Source: Gymnothorax reevesii
Lineage: Eukaryota > Chordata > Actinopteri > Anguilliformes > Muraenidae
NCBI GenBank assembly: GCA_029721435.1
Contig: CM056583.1
Location: 56,689,120-56,753,119 of the forward strand
Direction of reading: 5' to 3'
Length of the DNA stretch: 64,000 bases
Numbering within the stretch: the stretch's first letter is position 1; every line of letters starts with the position of its first letter. Below, piece after piece: positions 24,747 through 36,320 of the stretch. The position numbers and the translations under genes are program-made. Under the pieces are notes generated by a model, which did no database searches, was not told the DNA's origin, and worked only from the letters and a program-made list of their open reading frames with translations.

Positions 24747-25465
24747 ATGACGCTCGAAGAAGTTCTGATTCAGGATAACTTGGAGAGAGCCTCGTCCCCT
24801 GGAAAGATCTTGGAAGAGGTCTTACTCTCGGCTAAAGCGAACGAGTGCCTCACCACCGGAGTGTACGAATCAGCAAAAGTAATGAATGTGTAAGTATTAA
24901 CTTTGATAATTGCATAATTAAAACAGTGGCTATCAATATAGTAATACAATTTAAATGGGAGCGCGAATGGATGCACTGTTGAGATATTTCCATGCCGGGC
25001 ACTTATTTTGTTTTCCATCTATTTTTGCAGCGATCCAGATAGCGTGGCTTTCTGTGTGCTTGCGACCGATGAGGAGTTCGAGTGCGACATCGCTCTGCAA
25101 ATTCACTTCACCCTGATCCAGGCGTTCTGCTTCGATAATGACATCAGCATTGTCCGAGTGAACGACTTACAGCGACTGTCAAACATCGTTGGGGACAAGT
25201 CCGTTGAGCTTGAGGATGCGCACTGCGTTCTTATCACGGTACGTATTGCAGCAGAGTGACATAAGCCATGTTACAAATGGCAGTGAGACATGCTGGTGCT
25301 TATACCTATTTTTCAATGGCGCTAATGTAAGTTTGCCTTGTTTTGCAGCAGAATCCGGCAGACAGTTCGTGGCAGGACCCAGCTCTGGAGAAACTGCACC
25401 TGTTCTGCGAGGAAAGCCGGAGTCTGAATGAATGGGTACCGGAAATAACCCTCCCCGAGCGCTGA
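24747..25465 (+). CDS. gadd45g: GADD45-gamma-like protein, plus-strand copy
   Basis: GADD45-family stress and growth-arrest regulator, 154 residues (155 if the first of two tandem acceptors is used). Exons: 24747-24889, 25031-25238, 25352-25465, with GT/AG borders and joins in phase 2 and phase 0. Seen: MTLEEV start typical of the family; [15 protein letters not shown] at about 34-48; acidic DEEFECD at 61-67; central helix [16 protein letters not shown] at 70-85; C-terminus [24 protein letters not shown], nearly the vertebrate gamma form. The first exon is 143 bp and equals the family's normal exons 1 plus 2 joined, so intron 1 is absent here. The last exon begins after CAGCAG; using the second AG gives the conserved ITNP junction. 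TATA box 91 bp upstream; AATAAA at 25970. Beta or gamma assignment is by C-terminal resemblance only. Confidence 0.95.
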
Positions 25466-25990
25466 GCCTGGACTTTACAATTCTCGGCTGAGATTATGTA
25501 AGCCTGAAGGAGTAAATATCCTAATTGGATGAAATATCCGAATATCCCTGGATATGCCTCAGTGAGGATCTAAACCCAGGAAGCGCGGGTGGAGCTGCAA
25601 GAGTTCCCCGCAGTAAAGGTGGTCGGCTTGCACCAAGATGACCCATCCTTTGTGCGGATGTGGTTTTGGTGCGCCACGAGAGTGACGGAAAGCGAACTTT
25701 TCAGTGGTGCTCCGAGAGGAAAAGTTACGTTGAAGAATGATGTCGAAGCAGACAGCAACGCCTTGCAGGCAGAGATCAGGAGCATTTTTCGTGTCATGGT
25801 TTTACAAAAGTAATGTATTTCTAAATATCTGAAATGCATTTTTATACCTGAAACTTGATGTAGCCCATGCCTGTCGATCGAGGCTACTTTTTTTTTTTTT
25901 TTTTATTTAAGTTCACTTAATTTTAGGCTACATGTTTAGTTAGCAACACGGTGCTGAAATTTTGAAAATAATAAAAGTGTCATTACATCA
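25466..25990 (+). other. 3' UTR of plus-strand gadd45 with poly(A) signal
   Basis: Runs from the TGA to just past AATAAA at 25970-25975. Contains a 74-codon open frame (25589-25813) without family resemblance and a T-run at 25890-25906. 3' UTR extent is inferred from the signal. Confidence 0.55.
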
Positions 25991-28900
25991 TGGCTGTGTC
26001 ATTTGATCCATCCTTCAAATAACTGTAGCCTACATATAATTTGGCTTAAATACTTTCAAAAGTTGCTTAGTTCAGAATCTAGTTGCCATTGGTGGTTTTG
26101 AAGCATAACTGTTACCCATCCTACTGGAGAGGGGCTGCAGATTTTTAAAAAATAAATTAAAGACTTTGCATACAGGGGTGCACAGAGTTCACCGCCACGA
26201 GTTGCAGACCTTGCAGATCTGCATGTGTATAGCGCGAGGACAATGGTGGCACTGCCGGGCGACACCAAGGGTCACAAACAGTAGCGGCATTGTCTGGCGG
26301 CAGATGTCCTCGCGCAGACCCCCCTCCATCTGCCAAATCAGCTATGCTTAGGGGTTAAAGGGTGGGGTGGGGGACTTTATATTGTTAGAGTGAGCTCTCA
26401 GCTGCTGGCCAGCACTCTACAGTTTTAGTCTGACGACATTTATGCTAACTCCACATAGAAAGGCCCCAGGCTCGATTCAAACCCACAACCTTCTTGCTGT
26501 GAGGCGGCAATTCTACCAAACGCGCTACCGTGTTACCCCTCTTAGCTGTCAAGAATTTAGAAAAATGAAATGAATTTATTTCTTCCTGCATCTGTTATTC
26601 ATTTTAAAAGCTTTATTTTTAATTCTTATAATCAGTAATTTTTTAAATTTATCCTTTATTTTACCAGGGAAGTCTCGTTGATATCAAAATCTCTTTTTCA
26701 GGGGAGCCCTGTAAAATCTGTAAACATTTATTAGGGACTTGTGGTTAATACCTTACCTCCTCATTCCAGTTTGTATTTTTGTCAATATATTTCCCAAATG
26801 TATGTCATTAATATAACATTTCATAACATTTAAATCAAAACGTTAAGACATCTATAGACCCAACTCATATCACAGCATTCATGTCCGACTCCCCATGACA
26901 TGAAAACATTAATTTCCAATTGATGTCACAATTACAGTAATATCATTTGCAGTTTCTATGGCTTGGTCTGCATATGCATGTTTCCCTTGTCAAATCTGAA
27001 GGTGCGGGTCAAAGATAACACTTTCATGTGCGCGAATTATGAATTTAACCTGAAATACGTATCCATCCATGGGCACCATATCAGTTGTACCTGATAGCGC
27101 AGGATAAAAATACTCCATTGGTAGGGGAAATATGCACCGATCCACTGTTCAGACAACCTCAGAAATCTACAATGAACAAAAGCATAAACATAGAACTCAT
27201 AAATTTCAAAGATGTTATGGAGTTATAAGGTAATATCTATAAATCAGTTAACCCAACTTGATTCAGTAGGCACTTGTCTATAGATTTCATGTGATTGGGG
27301 ATGCAGATATGCATTTGTTTGTCACATATTTCTCAAACTGTAATAAGTAAAATATCATCAGTATCTAGTGACCACCAAGATAATGATACACATCCCATTC
27401 TTTAGAATTGATCATTGTTGAAGCCTATGGAACATTGTCTCACTGTTCTTCAATAGCTATATGAAATTGTTGGATATTAGCGGGAACTGGGACATGCTTG
27501 GACGGCCCTCCACCAAGGCCACTTCCATGGCCAACCCTACCAACACACACACACACACACACACACATCCCAAGTGCATTCTGCAACAAACATACATGCT
27601 AAGCAACCATACATCCAAGTCCTAAATGAAGGGCACAGACCAACTGCTTTACTAGTGCTGCCACTTTAACACTAGGTGTCAGTATTTAGTCAGAAATCTA
27701 CCATAGCTATTTGGCTGTCGCTGTAGCTATAAAATGAGCATAATAAAATCAAGCGTAATAGGCTGCGAAGTAAAACCTGCCAATTTCCTCAGAAACCTAT
27801 TGACCATGCTGCATTGCAGGAAATCCACGGATCTGTTGAGCAAGTGTAAATTTAGTCTAAAAATCAAGTACAGAGAAACATTTAAAACCAAAAATAGTCG
27901 GTCTTCCAGGCACTCAGAAAAAAGTAGAGTCCAAACAAAGCCTAAGATAAAAAGCCTTTATTAAAGTATGACTGAAAGCTGAACGTGCTTCGACCTACAC
28001 GTGTTGAGGATTATGTTTCAGTATTATATTTACTAATACTAATTATATTTCAGCATTATTCATTATATTTACTAATAATATTTATTACTCATACGAACAA
28101 TCAGTAAACTAACAATTAGATTTAGATTATATTTAGCCATCAATAATCATAATCAATAACCATATTATTGAAGCAGCAGTAACACACACACACACACACA
28201 CAGATGAGCAGCGCAAATACACATACACATAAAACACACACACACATGCATATAGTTCACAGACACACATATACAAGCAATTCAGTTCACACATGCCTGA
28301 GCAGCTCACACACACATAAGCAACACGCTTCTGTAGCTTTGATTAGTGAGCAGGCTTCCGTTTAGTTGATTCAAAAACATAATCAGATGATGCATTTGAT
28401 TTCTGTAGCTTTGATCAATATTTGTTCAGTAAAATCATTAGTTGTTACTGAAAATATAATCAACTGAATCATTAATGTATTTGCTTGTATCCTATTCATC
28501 TGAAAGTGTTTTTCCACTCATAAACTGTCATTTTCCAGTCCATTTTAGTATATATTCCTTTTATTTATTAAGTCCTACACTGAAAATTTTCCACCATTAT
28601 TTAACAAAACAAAGTTGGAGAGTAAAAAAAAATTAAAGACAAGATGGTTACAACCCATGTATTTTGATTGGAGCAAAGATGGTTGCGTTTTTTACATAAA
28701 TATTCCTTTGTAAAGAATGCCGAATTAGCACTGCCTGGCCAGGGACTGCTCACCGTGGGAATGAAGATGGCTTCTGAAGATTCTGTCTCTCTCTCCAATC
28801 ATTCACGAACAAGGCGACCTCAAAAATATGTAAACATCTAGACAAGAAACCACAACACACGGTCTTCATCAGGGCGTAACAAGTCACACGAGTAAAGACT

Positions 28901-29134
28901 GACATATGTAAACGATACCAACCAATAAACAACCAGACTAGTGTCATCTGAGAAACTGCAAAAAGCAGAAGTACAAAAATACACTAAAGTTAGCAAAAAT
29001 AATCGAACAATAAAATGAAGAGGTGACAGAGATAATACAGACAGGTGGTTGTAAAACAAATTAAATGGAGAAGTGACTGATATACTATGAGTGCGGTTGT
29101 AAAAATACCAATAATTTCAATAATTGTCAATAAT
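25991..29134. other. Repeat-strewn intergenic DNA
   Basis: No gene. Contains a TTTATTTTACCAGGGAAGTC phrase near 26660 that is widespread in fish genomes, CA microsatellites at 27543-27568 and 28180-28300, and otherwise anonymous AT-rich DNA. Confidence 0.4.
26440..26545 (-). repeat. tRNA-like interspersed repeat fragment
   Basis: Read on the minus strand: TAGCGCGTTTGGTAGAATTG, CCGCCTCACAGCAAGAAGG, then GTGGGTTTGAATCGAG. These resemble a pol III A box and B box at the usual spacing and match the common fish phrase ending in GGGTTCGAATCC. No tRNA fold is supported. It is likely a SINE or transposon-end fragment. Confidence 0.45.
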
Positions 29135-29670
29135 TATTGACGCGTTTTCCAATTATTGTAATTGGTAACTGAAGACACGGTTTCTCTCCACATGCGATCT
29201 AACAGCGATGAAATCATGGGGTAAATTCAGTAGAACTGAGAATTGGGGTGAATAAAACATCCATTTTAAACAATTATTGGTCCTGACCTGTTCTCAGTCA
29301 TTTTCATGATTAACAAAAGGTTCACTCCGAGAGCACTCTACAGTCAACATTTAACAGGTGCTGCTTGTTCTTCCCGATTAGGTAGGACGACAATCATTCT
29401 TCGTTGATTTAAATTAAGCAAATATACGTCCAGATTAATGATTGCCGTCCTACCTAATTGGGAAGAACAAGCAACACCTGTTAAGTGTGGAGTGGTCTCG
29501 GAGTGACCCTTTTGTTAATCATGAAAAAGTCTGAGAACAGGTCAGGACTAATAATTGGCTTAAAAGGATGTTTAGTCCACCCCAATTCTCAGTCGTACTG
29601 AATCTACCCCATGATTTCATCGCTGTTAGATCGCTGTTGCCAATTACAATAATTGGATAACGCGTCAATA
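29135..29670. mobile_element. Foldback element: ~535-bp near-palindrome
   Basis: The left arm 29135-29398 is mirrored by the right arm 29437-29670 around a 38-base loop. Ends are TATTGACGCG and its complement. Landmarks pair throughout: GCGATGAAATCATGGGG, ATTCAGTA.AACTGAGAATTGG, GTCCTGACCTGTTCTCAG, ACAGGTG.TGCTTGTTCTTCCC and TAGGTAGGACG. The left arm carries about 27 extra bases near 29172-29198. There is no coding capacity. The structure fits a non-autonomous foldback transposon; a transcript through it would make a very long hairpin. Confidence 0.8.
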
Positions 29671-30636
29671 AAGGGAAATGATTGAGCACTAGCCAGGACT
29701 ATGCTAATTGCCATAAGGGACATGTCTGTGAACCCCCCCCCCCCCCAATTCCTTGTTTTAGTGCCGTGCCTGGTGAAACTGCATCTCTGTATAAGGCAGA
29801 ACTCATTAGTGGACAATCTAGTTATCCACAAGCATACATTGTGGCAGTTTGCTAAAAATCAGAACAGTTAGCTAATTGAAGAATACACAGCTGGTACTTG
29901 GATCCAGATACACAGAGATCTACATCTGGAACAAAATTGTATTCATCTCATTTTCAGAGGTGACAAACATAACCTACTGAACATTTGAGTGGAATGACAA
30001 ACCACAGCATGTTAATCTTAACTGTTACCTCGCTAAACTATCATCTTAGAGAAGTCACAACTGAAATTGGCTAAGCAGTGAACACTAATATAAAAGCAAT
30101 TTATATTTTACTGTCTTTTGCAATCTCATCTCACTCCAGAGTGCGGTATTGCGGGCCAGGTAAGACTGAACCATGCAATGAATATTGAAGGGGAGAAATG
30201 TTTCAGGACTATCCTTATGATTTTGCCAGGAATGCAGAAGCAAACCGAAATTTTGTTTCAATTTGTTACTCATATGTTAGATACAATTACAATTTTGAAT
30301 TCATTAGGATAATTAGGATGATGATAATACTAAAAATACTACTAATAATACTACTGATCTCTGAGGGCCCCTATCAGTAAGGGGTTCCTTGGAATCATGC
30401 CATCTCAAAGTGCCATCCAAAATGAAGCCAAGCACTGTATCACTAACACAATATATACATAAATTGTTAATATATTTAAGACCTAATGAAGATACTTCCG
30501 ATAAAATATCTGTTGGATAAAGTTGCTGAACCTCAAAAAGTTCAAGTAAGGGTTACATTTCAAGTTTTCCAAGCAGTAATAACTCATCAATAACACTAGG
30601 GGTAGCTAGTAGATAAAATTTTAGCTACCTACTTTA
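29671..30636. other. Anonymous spacer
   Basis: No gene. A C-homopolymer (about 17) lies at 29732-29748. Confidence 0.35.
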
Positions 30637-31971
30637 CAGCGCTGTGAAAAAGTATTTTCCCCCCTTTCTAATTTTCCCCCATTTTTATCTATTTGTTAAA
30701 CTTAAATGTTTCAGATTATCAAAGTAATTTTAGTTTAAGACAAAGGCAATATGAGTAAACACAAAATACAATACACATTTTAAATTATCATTTCATTAAT
30801 TGAAGGTGAAGGGTCCCTCAAAACCATGATCACACCTGTGAAAAAAAAAAGATTGCCCCACTAAACCTAATAACTGGTTGCGCCACCCATGGCAGCAACA
30901 ACTGCAATCAAACATTTGCAGTAATTGATCGTATGTCTTTTTATATCACTCTAGAGGAATTCTGGCCCACTCTGCTCAGCAGAATTGTTTAAATTCAGCC
31001 ATACTAGACGGTCTAAAAGCGTGAACTGCCTGTTTAAGGTCATGCCAAAGGGTCTCGATCAGACTCAAGTCAAAACTTCAACTTTGCCACTGCAAAAACT
31101 TAATTTTTTCTCTTGAGCCATTTAGAGGTGGACTTGCTTGTGTGCTTTGGATCATTATCCTGCTACATAACACAAATGCGCTTGAGGTTTAGGTCAAGAG
31201 CTGATGACCAGATATTCTCTGGTTGAGGGCAGAATTCACAGTTCCATCATTCATTGCAAGTCTTTCAGACCACAAAGCTGCAAAGCAGTCCCAGACCACC
31301 ACAATAACACCACTGTGATTGACTGTTGATATGATGCTTTTATTGTGGAATGCTGTTACTTTACACCAGATAGAGCAGGACCAATGTCTTCGGAAAAGTT
31401 CCACTTTTGACTCATCGGTCCACAGAATTTTATCCCAAAGGTCTTGGGGGATCATCAAGATTTTTTTTTTGGCAAATGTGAGAAGAGCCTTCATATTCTT
31501 TTTGGTCAGCATGGGTTTTAGCCTTGCAGCTTTCTTATATCAGCTTTCTATGTGCTCTTCAAAGAATTTTGGTGGGCCAGTCAGGTTCACCTCTGTTCTT
31601 AATTTTCTCCATTTGTGGTTTTCGGAGTCCCGGATCCTTGGAAATGGCGTTGCAATGCTTTTCAGACTGATATATGTCTACAACTTTGTTTCTCGTCTGT
31701 TCTTGAATTTCTTTGGATGACACCTTCATGTGTTGCTTTTTGGCTACTTCACATTGCCAGATAGGGTTCATTTAATTGATGCTTAAATTCACTACGGTTG
31801 GCAGTAATTATGTCTGGGTCAGAAACAAAACTTCTACAAGTGTTATAGATGGCATTCAGAGAAATAAAGTCTCATTAAAATAGTTTGATGACCTGAAACA
31901 CTTCAATGTGACAAACATGCAAAAAATGAAAAAAATTGGGAAGGGGGGGCTAATACTTTTCCACAGCACCG
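30637..31971 (-). mobile_element. Degraded Tc1-like transposon
   Basis: A 1335-bp element with terminal repeats CAGCGCTGTGAAAAAGTATT (left) and, as complement of the right end, CGGTGCTGTGGAAAAGTATT, flanked by TA at 30635-30636 and 31972-31973. The transposase lies on the minus strand and is badly broken. It belongs to a different Tc1 group from the element at 15157. Confidence 0.85.
31189..31771 (-). pseudogene. Broken Tc1 transposase (minus strand)
   Basis: Two out-of-frame pieces, 31559-31771 (DNA-binding end; KEIQEQTRNKVVDIY and EKHCNAISK) and 31189-31512 (PQDLWDKILWTDESKVELF, holding the first catalytic Asp). The terminal part with the DNA/PIEN motifs is not recovered intact. Clearly inactive. 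Confidence 0.75.
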
Positions 31972-31973
31972 TA

Positions 31974-32440
31974 GTTTAATTTAATTTTATTTATGGATCT
32001 TATTTGGGTGCAAGCTTACACAAAGCATGTAAGCTGCTTTGCTTGCTTTGATGTATTACTAGCTAGGTTTCTGGACAACACCAGCCCATGGGTAAACAAA
32101 TGCATGTGACAGTATAAAAGTACAAACTAATGATGGTCTAATCTAAATACAACCTTATATGCAAGGTGCAATGCATCCTTGATGGCACGTTGGGCACAAA
32201 GGTCAAGTTGTATTCAAGTACTTAAAAAACAGGACATGGTCACATTATGACAAGCAAATTTATGCCCAAGTATACATCTTTTAATCAGCCATTTCCTGGT
32301 CTCCTAACTCCTATCATCAATTTTACTCTAAAGAATTTAGAAACAACTTTTGACCAGATAAAATGTGAGCAACACCAAAAACAAAAATTGTCCTGCTTAT
32401 ACCAACTTAAGTATACTGCAAAAATTAGATCAGAGTTGTG
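31974..32440. other. Anonymous spacer, possibly 5' part of the LINE
   Basis: No gene. The right half (from about 32240, MTSKFMPKYTSFNQPF) may already belong to the decayed LINE that becomes recognisable from about 32460. Confidence 0.3.
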
Positions 32441-32459
32441 TTTCAGCAATATTGGACGA

Positions 32460-34050
32460 ATAATGCATATCCTCTCGCCTCAATTATTGTAAAGCCATGT
32501 TTACCTGCCTTCACTGTTACACAGTAATTCAGCTTTAGATTGTGCAGAATTCCAGTACCAGGTTATTGACCAAAATAAAATGTTCCTCATACAGTACATT
32601 AGCCAATATTGTCAATCTTTGCACAGATCACCTATGACGTTTAAAGTTTATTATTAAGGTTTATATATCTGTATAAGGCTTTACATGGTATGACATCTGA
32701 TTATATCTGTTGGGATTCTGGATTTTGCTGTCATGTTAAGTTCTGTGCCTGGCCTAGCCATGTTTAGTATTTCTGTGTTTAGTGACCACTGCTCTGTCTG
32801 ACTATTCTTAGGATTGTGTTTTGTGTGTTGGTATTTAGATTTCCTGTTTATTATTTTTCATGTTTAGATCATTTAGTTTCCAAGCCATGTTTTCATTTCC
32901 ATGCTTTGCACTTTGTCTCCCCTGTCTTGTCATGTGTGTATCTTTGCTCACGGTCCCTTGTCTTGTGTGCCACTCATTCGGGTGATTTATTGGTTTCTGG
33001 GTTTCAATCTTCTTTCATTATCTCGTGTTCTTCCTTCCTCTCTCTTTCACTGTCTTACTAACACATACTAACAGTTTATTGTTTTTGCTAAATACTAACC
33101 CACACTAACCTTGTATATTTGGACTAACTTACTAACAAGCACTTGGGATTGTATAGCTGCACTTACTAATTGACTAATGATCTCTCAGCTGTCGCCCAAT
33201 TCTAGTCTCCGCCTCCTTGCCTATCCCTAATTATCTCTGCTGCAGTTTTCCACTTATATCTCATGCTTTCCTTTTCTTTAGACTATGCACTTTTAGTACT
33301 CCTTAACCGGAGCTGTTGTTTGTACTTAGGTTTGTCTTGTGATCCCTGTCTGCGTTTTGGCTACTGCCAAATTCATGTAATTAGTTTATCCCTCATGTGT
33401 CTCTCCCTAATCATTGTCACCATTGATTGCACCTGTTCTCCCTGGTCATGTGTTCTCCTGGATGTGTATATAAGATGTCTGTTTGCTTCACACTCTTGTC
33501 AGATTGTTCTCCCTAGTTTTCTCGTGCCACGTTTCTCGCCTTGATCTCTCAGTGTTTATCTTTCTGACTGGACCGTCTTTGATATCGAGCTTTGCCTACC
33601 CCCTGTACTTTTGCCGCATTCTTGTTTTTTGACCTCTTTTGTCTGACTACGATTTTTTGTGATTGGTGCCCTGTGTATGACTCTGGATTTCGCCCTTTGG
33701 ATTCTGATTTTAGATTGCGGACATTGTACTGTTGCCAGCTCTGTTGGGGGGTTTCCCCCTTCAGAAATAAAGCCTCCTTTTTGCATTTTACTAGTGTTTG
33801 CTCTTGGTTCATTTCGTAAAACCTCACAATATCAGTGTGCTGCTAACCCTCTATTGTCCCCAAAGGCCTCTCAGATTAACCATTTAGGGTCTTTCGGCTG
33901 TCCCAGAGTCAAGGATAAAATCAAGAGATCATTTGTTGTGTTGACCCCTATACTCTGCACCAGACTTCCACAAAACATTAGGCATGTTAATTCAGTTCCT
34001 TTTTTTTCAATGTCACTCTAAAACTCATTTTTTTTAAATTGCTTTCCCTA
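32460..34050 (+). pseudogene. LINE reverse-transcriptase C-terminal fragment, split by an LTR
   Basis: Conceptual translation on both sides of the inserted LTR resembles the conserved tail of non-LTR retrotransposon ORF2 proteins (L2/CR1-type layout). The left part 32460-32702 reads like the 'LDYCNSL...QNSSTRLLT...' region and the YKAL-like turn before the insertion. The right part 33829-34050 reads like the 'LLT.Y.P.RPLR...RSF.V..P.L...LP..IR..NS...F...LKTH' tail. Several stops and frameshifts make it inactive. The target duplication ATATC falls inside this sequence. Confidence 0.6.
32708..33828 (+). mobile_element. Solo LTR, family A copy 3
   Basis: A 1121-bp LTR with exact 5-bp duplication ATATC at 32703-32707 and 33829-33833. 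It begins TGTTGGGATTCTGG and ends ACCTCACA. Internal landmarks are an ACTAAC cluster at about 33053-33180, a TATATAA box at 33467-33473 and AATAAA at 33766-33771. The TATA-to-poly(A) order matches U3-R-U5 architecture and gives its plus orientation. It sits inside a decayed LINE. Confidence 0.92.
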
Positions 34051-36320
34051 ATGGCTGAGAGTGGTCCTCCTTTTAGGTTCTGTGGTGTGCTGATTGCTTA
34101 CCTTTGTATTCTGTAACATATATTTGTCTTCACCATGTTTTGTACTTTAATCCTTGTTTTGGCATTTTCCATTTTATTCCCTGTTTTTGCATTTTATATC
34201 TGTTATCAGTATGTTGTGGTACCTTACAATTACTCTTGGGTATCATATTTTTCTTTTTAACAATGGTCTCTCAAAATTTCACTCTACTTCCTTCTGAAAA
34301 GCGTTATGCGGCCAGTGCTTAAAAAGTGTGATAAAAATACAGTGAATTAATTAACAATTTAAGCACAGGGTTTGAAGCATGTGACACGAGTGCATTTAGG
34401 TTGTGAATTTGTACTAGTGTAATGATGAGTAATCGGAGTGCAAAGTAAGGAGCATAGTTAAAAGGGGTTGTACTGAATCTCTTGATTAACTATAGTTGTG
34501 TTTTGTGAGTAACATGAAAGCAACTAATCAGTGCCCAGATAGCAAGCAGCTCCGCTCTGGATCTGCCCCGGCTCTGAGCCGGATCAGCTGGAGTTGGCAC
34601 AGAGTCGGGCAGATCCGGAGCGGAGGTGCTTGCTTGGGTGTCATCTCCCATTCCCTTAAAAAGCCAGGAGCACCTGCACAATTTGATCACTGTAATCTCC
34701 AAAATTGTTCGAAAAGAATTAAAAAAAAAAAAATTGTTCAAAATAAAAAAAATCCTATCTAGATGAAAATCAAAACAGAAAAGTTCAAATTCAGGGTAGC
34801 AGGTAAAAATAGTAATATACAGGTGCAGCATGGCCAAGCAAAATTGAAATGAGTGATAAAAAACAACAAGGGAGAAAGAAATAAAAGCAATATTATTTTG
34901 ATTACCATAACCCCTTGAATAATACTCAGCAGGACTGATATTAATTTGCTCCACCTTGACAGACAGTGAGGCTGGAAATGAAATAGATCTACAAGGATGA
35001 TATAAGAACAAAAATAACTGCTGGTGAATATCAGATTGTTTAGATTAACCTCTTTGCGCAGAGGCCAAATCTGACTATCTGTGTATTACCCTATTTAAAG
35101 CTTTATCATTCAAAATTTGAGCTTCATGGAGAGGAGGAAAATGGCTGAACTGAGACAAGACACTCAGTTAGAATTCTGAGCATTTAGAAATCAATCGTAT
35201 TTCAGTTTATTTTCATAATTTTGGAAGAGAAAAAGGGCTGCAAACATTATTAATTTTTTCATGAAAAATTTTTTTTCATGAAAATTCAGCATTGAAATTG
35301 AAAATAAAATAATAACACTGAGAATTGAAAATGGCTGGGCGATGAAACAATACATTTCCGGGATCATAAACAAGTGCACTTCATCTGAGGGTGAAATTGA
35401 AAATGATCTACTTTTCAGCTGTCAAAGTGGTTCCCCAAACTCTCACAGTTCTCAAAATGGCATAATGACTAATCATAAAATTATATATTAGACTAAAATC
35501 AACTTTTGACGCATGAAATTCAACATTAATTAAATAATATCTGGTTAATTTTGCATTAGTTTATCAACACAGGCATGGTTGGACATCATTGGTCACCAGT
35601 AACCTCTCAGAACGCAAAACCCGCCTTATCTCCAAGATGAAATTTAGAATTTTGTCTATTTTTTCTTCCCAGAAGCCAGCGCATGTGGAAACTGCTTATT
35701 TAATGGTCAGAATATTCATCCTGCAATGAAAAGCTAGCAGTTCCCACATCCAAGCTTGCAAGCTTGTATAAACGCTTTCTGCACCTTATAAGGAACAAGT
35801 ATAACTTACTAACACAGTAATATCTGAAATGTACCTTATTGTAACAAAACAAACTTTCCATTATCAGGAAAAAGCATGGAATATGCTACCCTATATTGAA
35901 CAGAATGAGTGAAACAAACAAAGCAAGGGGGTCAACCGAAAGTGCTTGAGTTGTTCGCATTTTAAACAAGCCAAAACCATAGCATTCTATTTAGTTGAAT
36001 ATGGTATAAATTCTAAGACAAAAACCCACATGCAGCATTATTAGCAAAGGCTAACGGTTTCTCTTACTAACCAATGCGAGCCGAGAATGAAAAACAGCTA
36101 GCCAGCTAGCCATAAGTAAAAAAAAAAAAAAGTACAATTGTGCTCACGCATAAAATGAAGAAAATCTTTTCTTCATTGAATCCCTCTTCCAGAGACACTG
36201 ATCTATCTGACAGAAGGAACCCTGCAGTCCCCTTTCATTTGGAATAATTCCCATAGACTATGTCCATATCACATTTCAATCTCATAAATGTGACCTGAGC
36301 ACTTCAAGCCAAAGTCTTTT
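34051..36320. other. Anonymous AT-rich spacer
   Basis: No gene apart from the hairpin element listed separately. A-runs occur near 34725 and 36120. Confidence 0.35.
34542..34633. repeat. GC-rich hairpin unit
   Basis: GCAAGCAGCTCCGCTCTGGA (from 34542) pairs with TCCGGAGCGGAGGTGCTTGC (ending 34633), giving a 27-bp arm with few mismatches. Between the arms is a second perfect hairpin CCGGCT-CTG-AGCCGG. The block is much richer in GC than its neighbours and looks like the core of a foldback MITE. Confidence 0.6.

Noticed and set aside
26440..26545. tRNA gene on the minus strand
   Set aside because: A- and B-box-like words only; no cloverleaf or anticodon stem.
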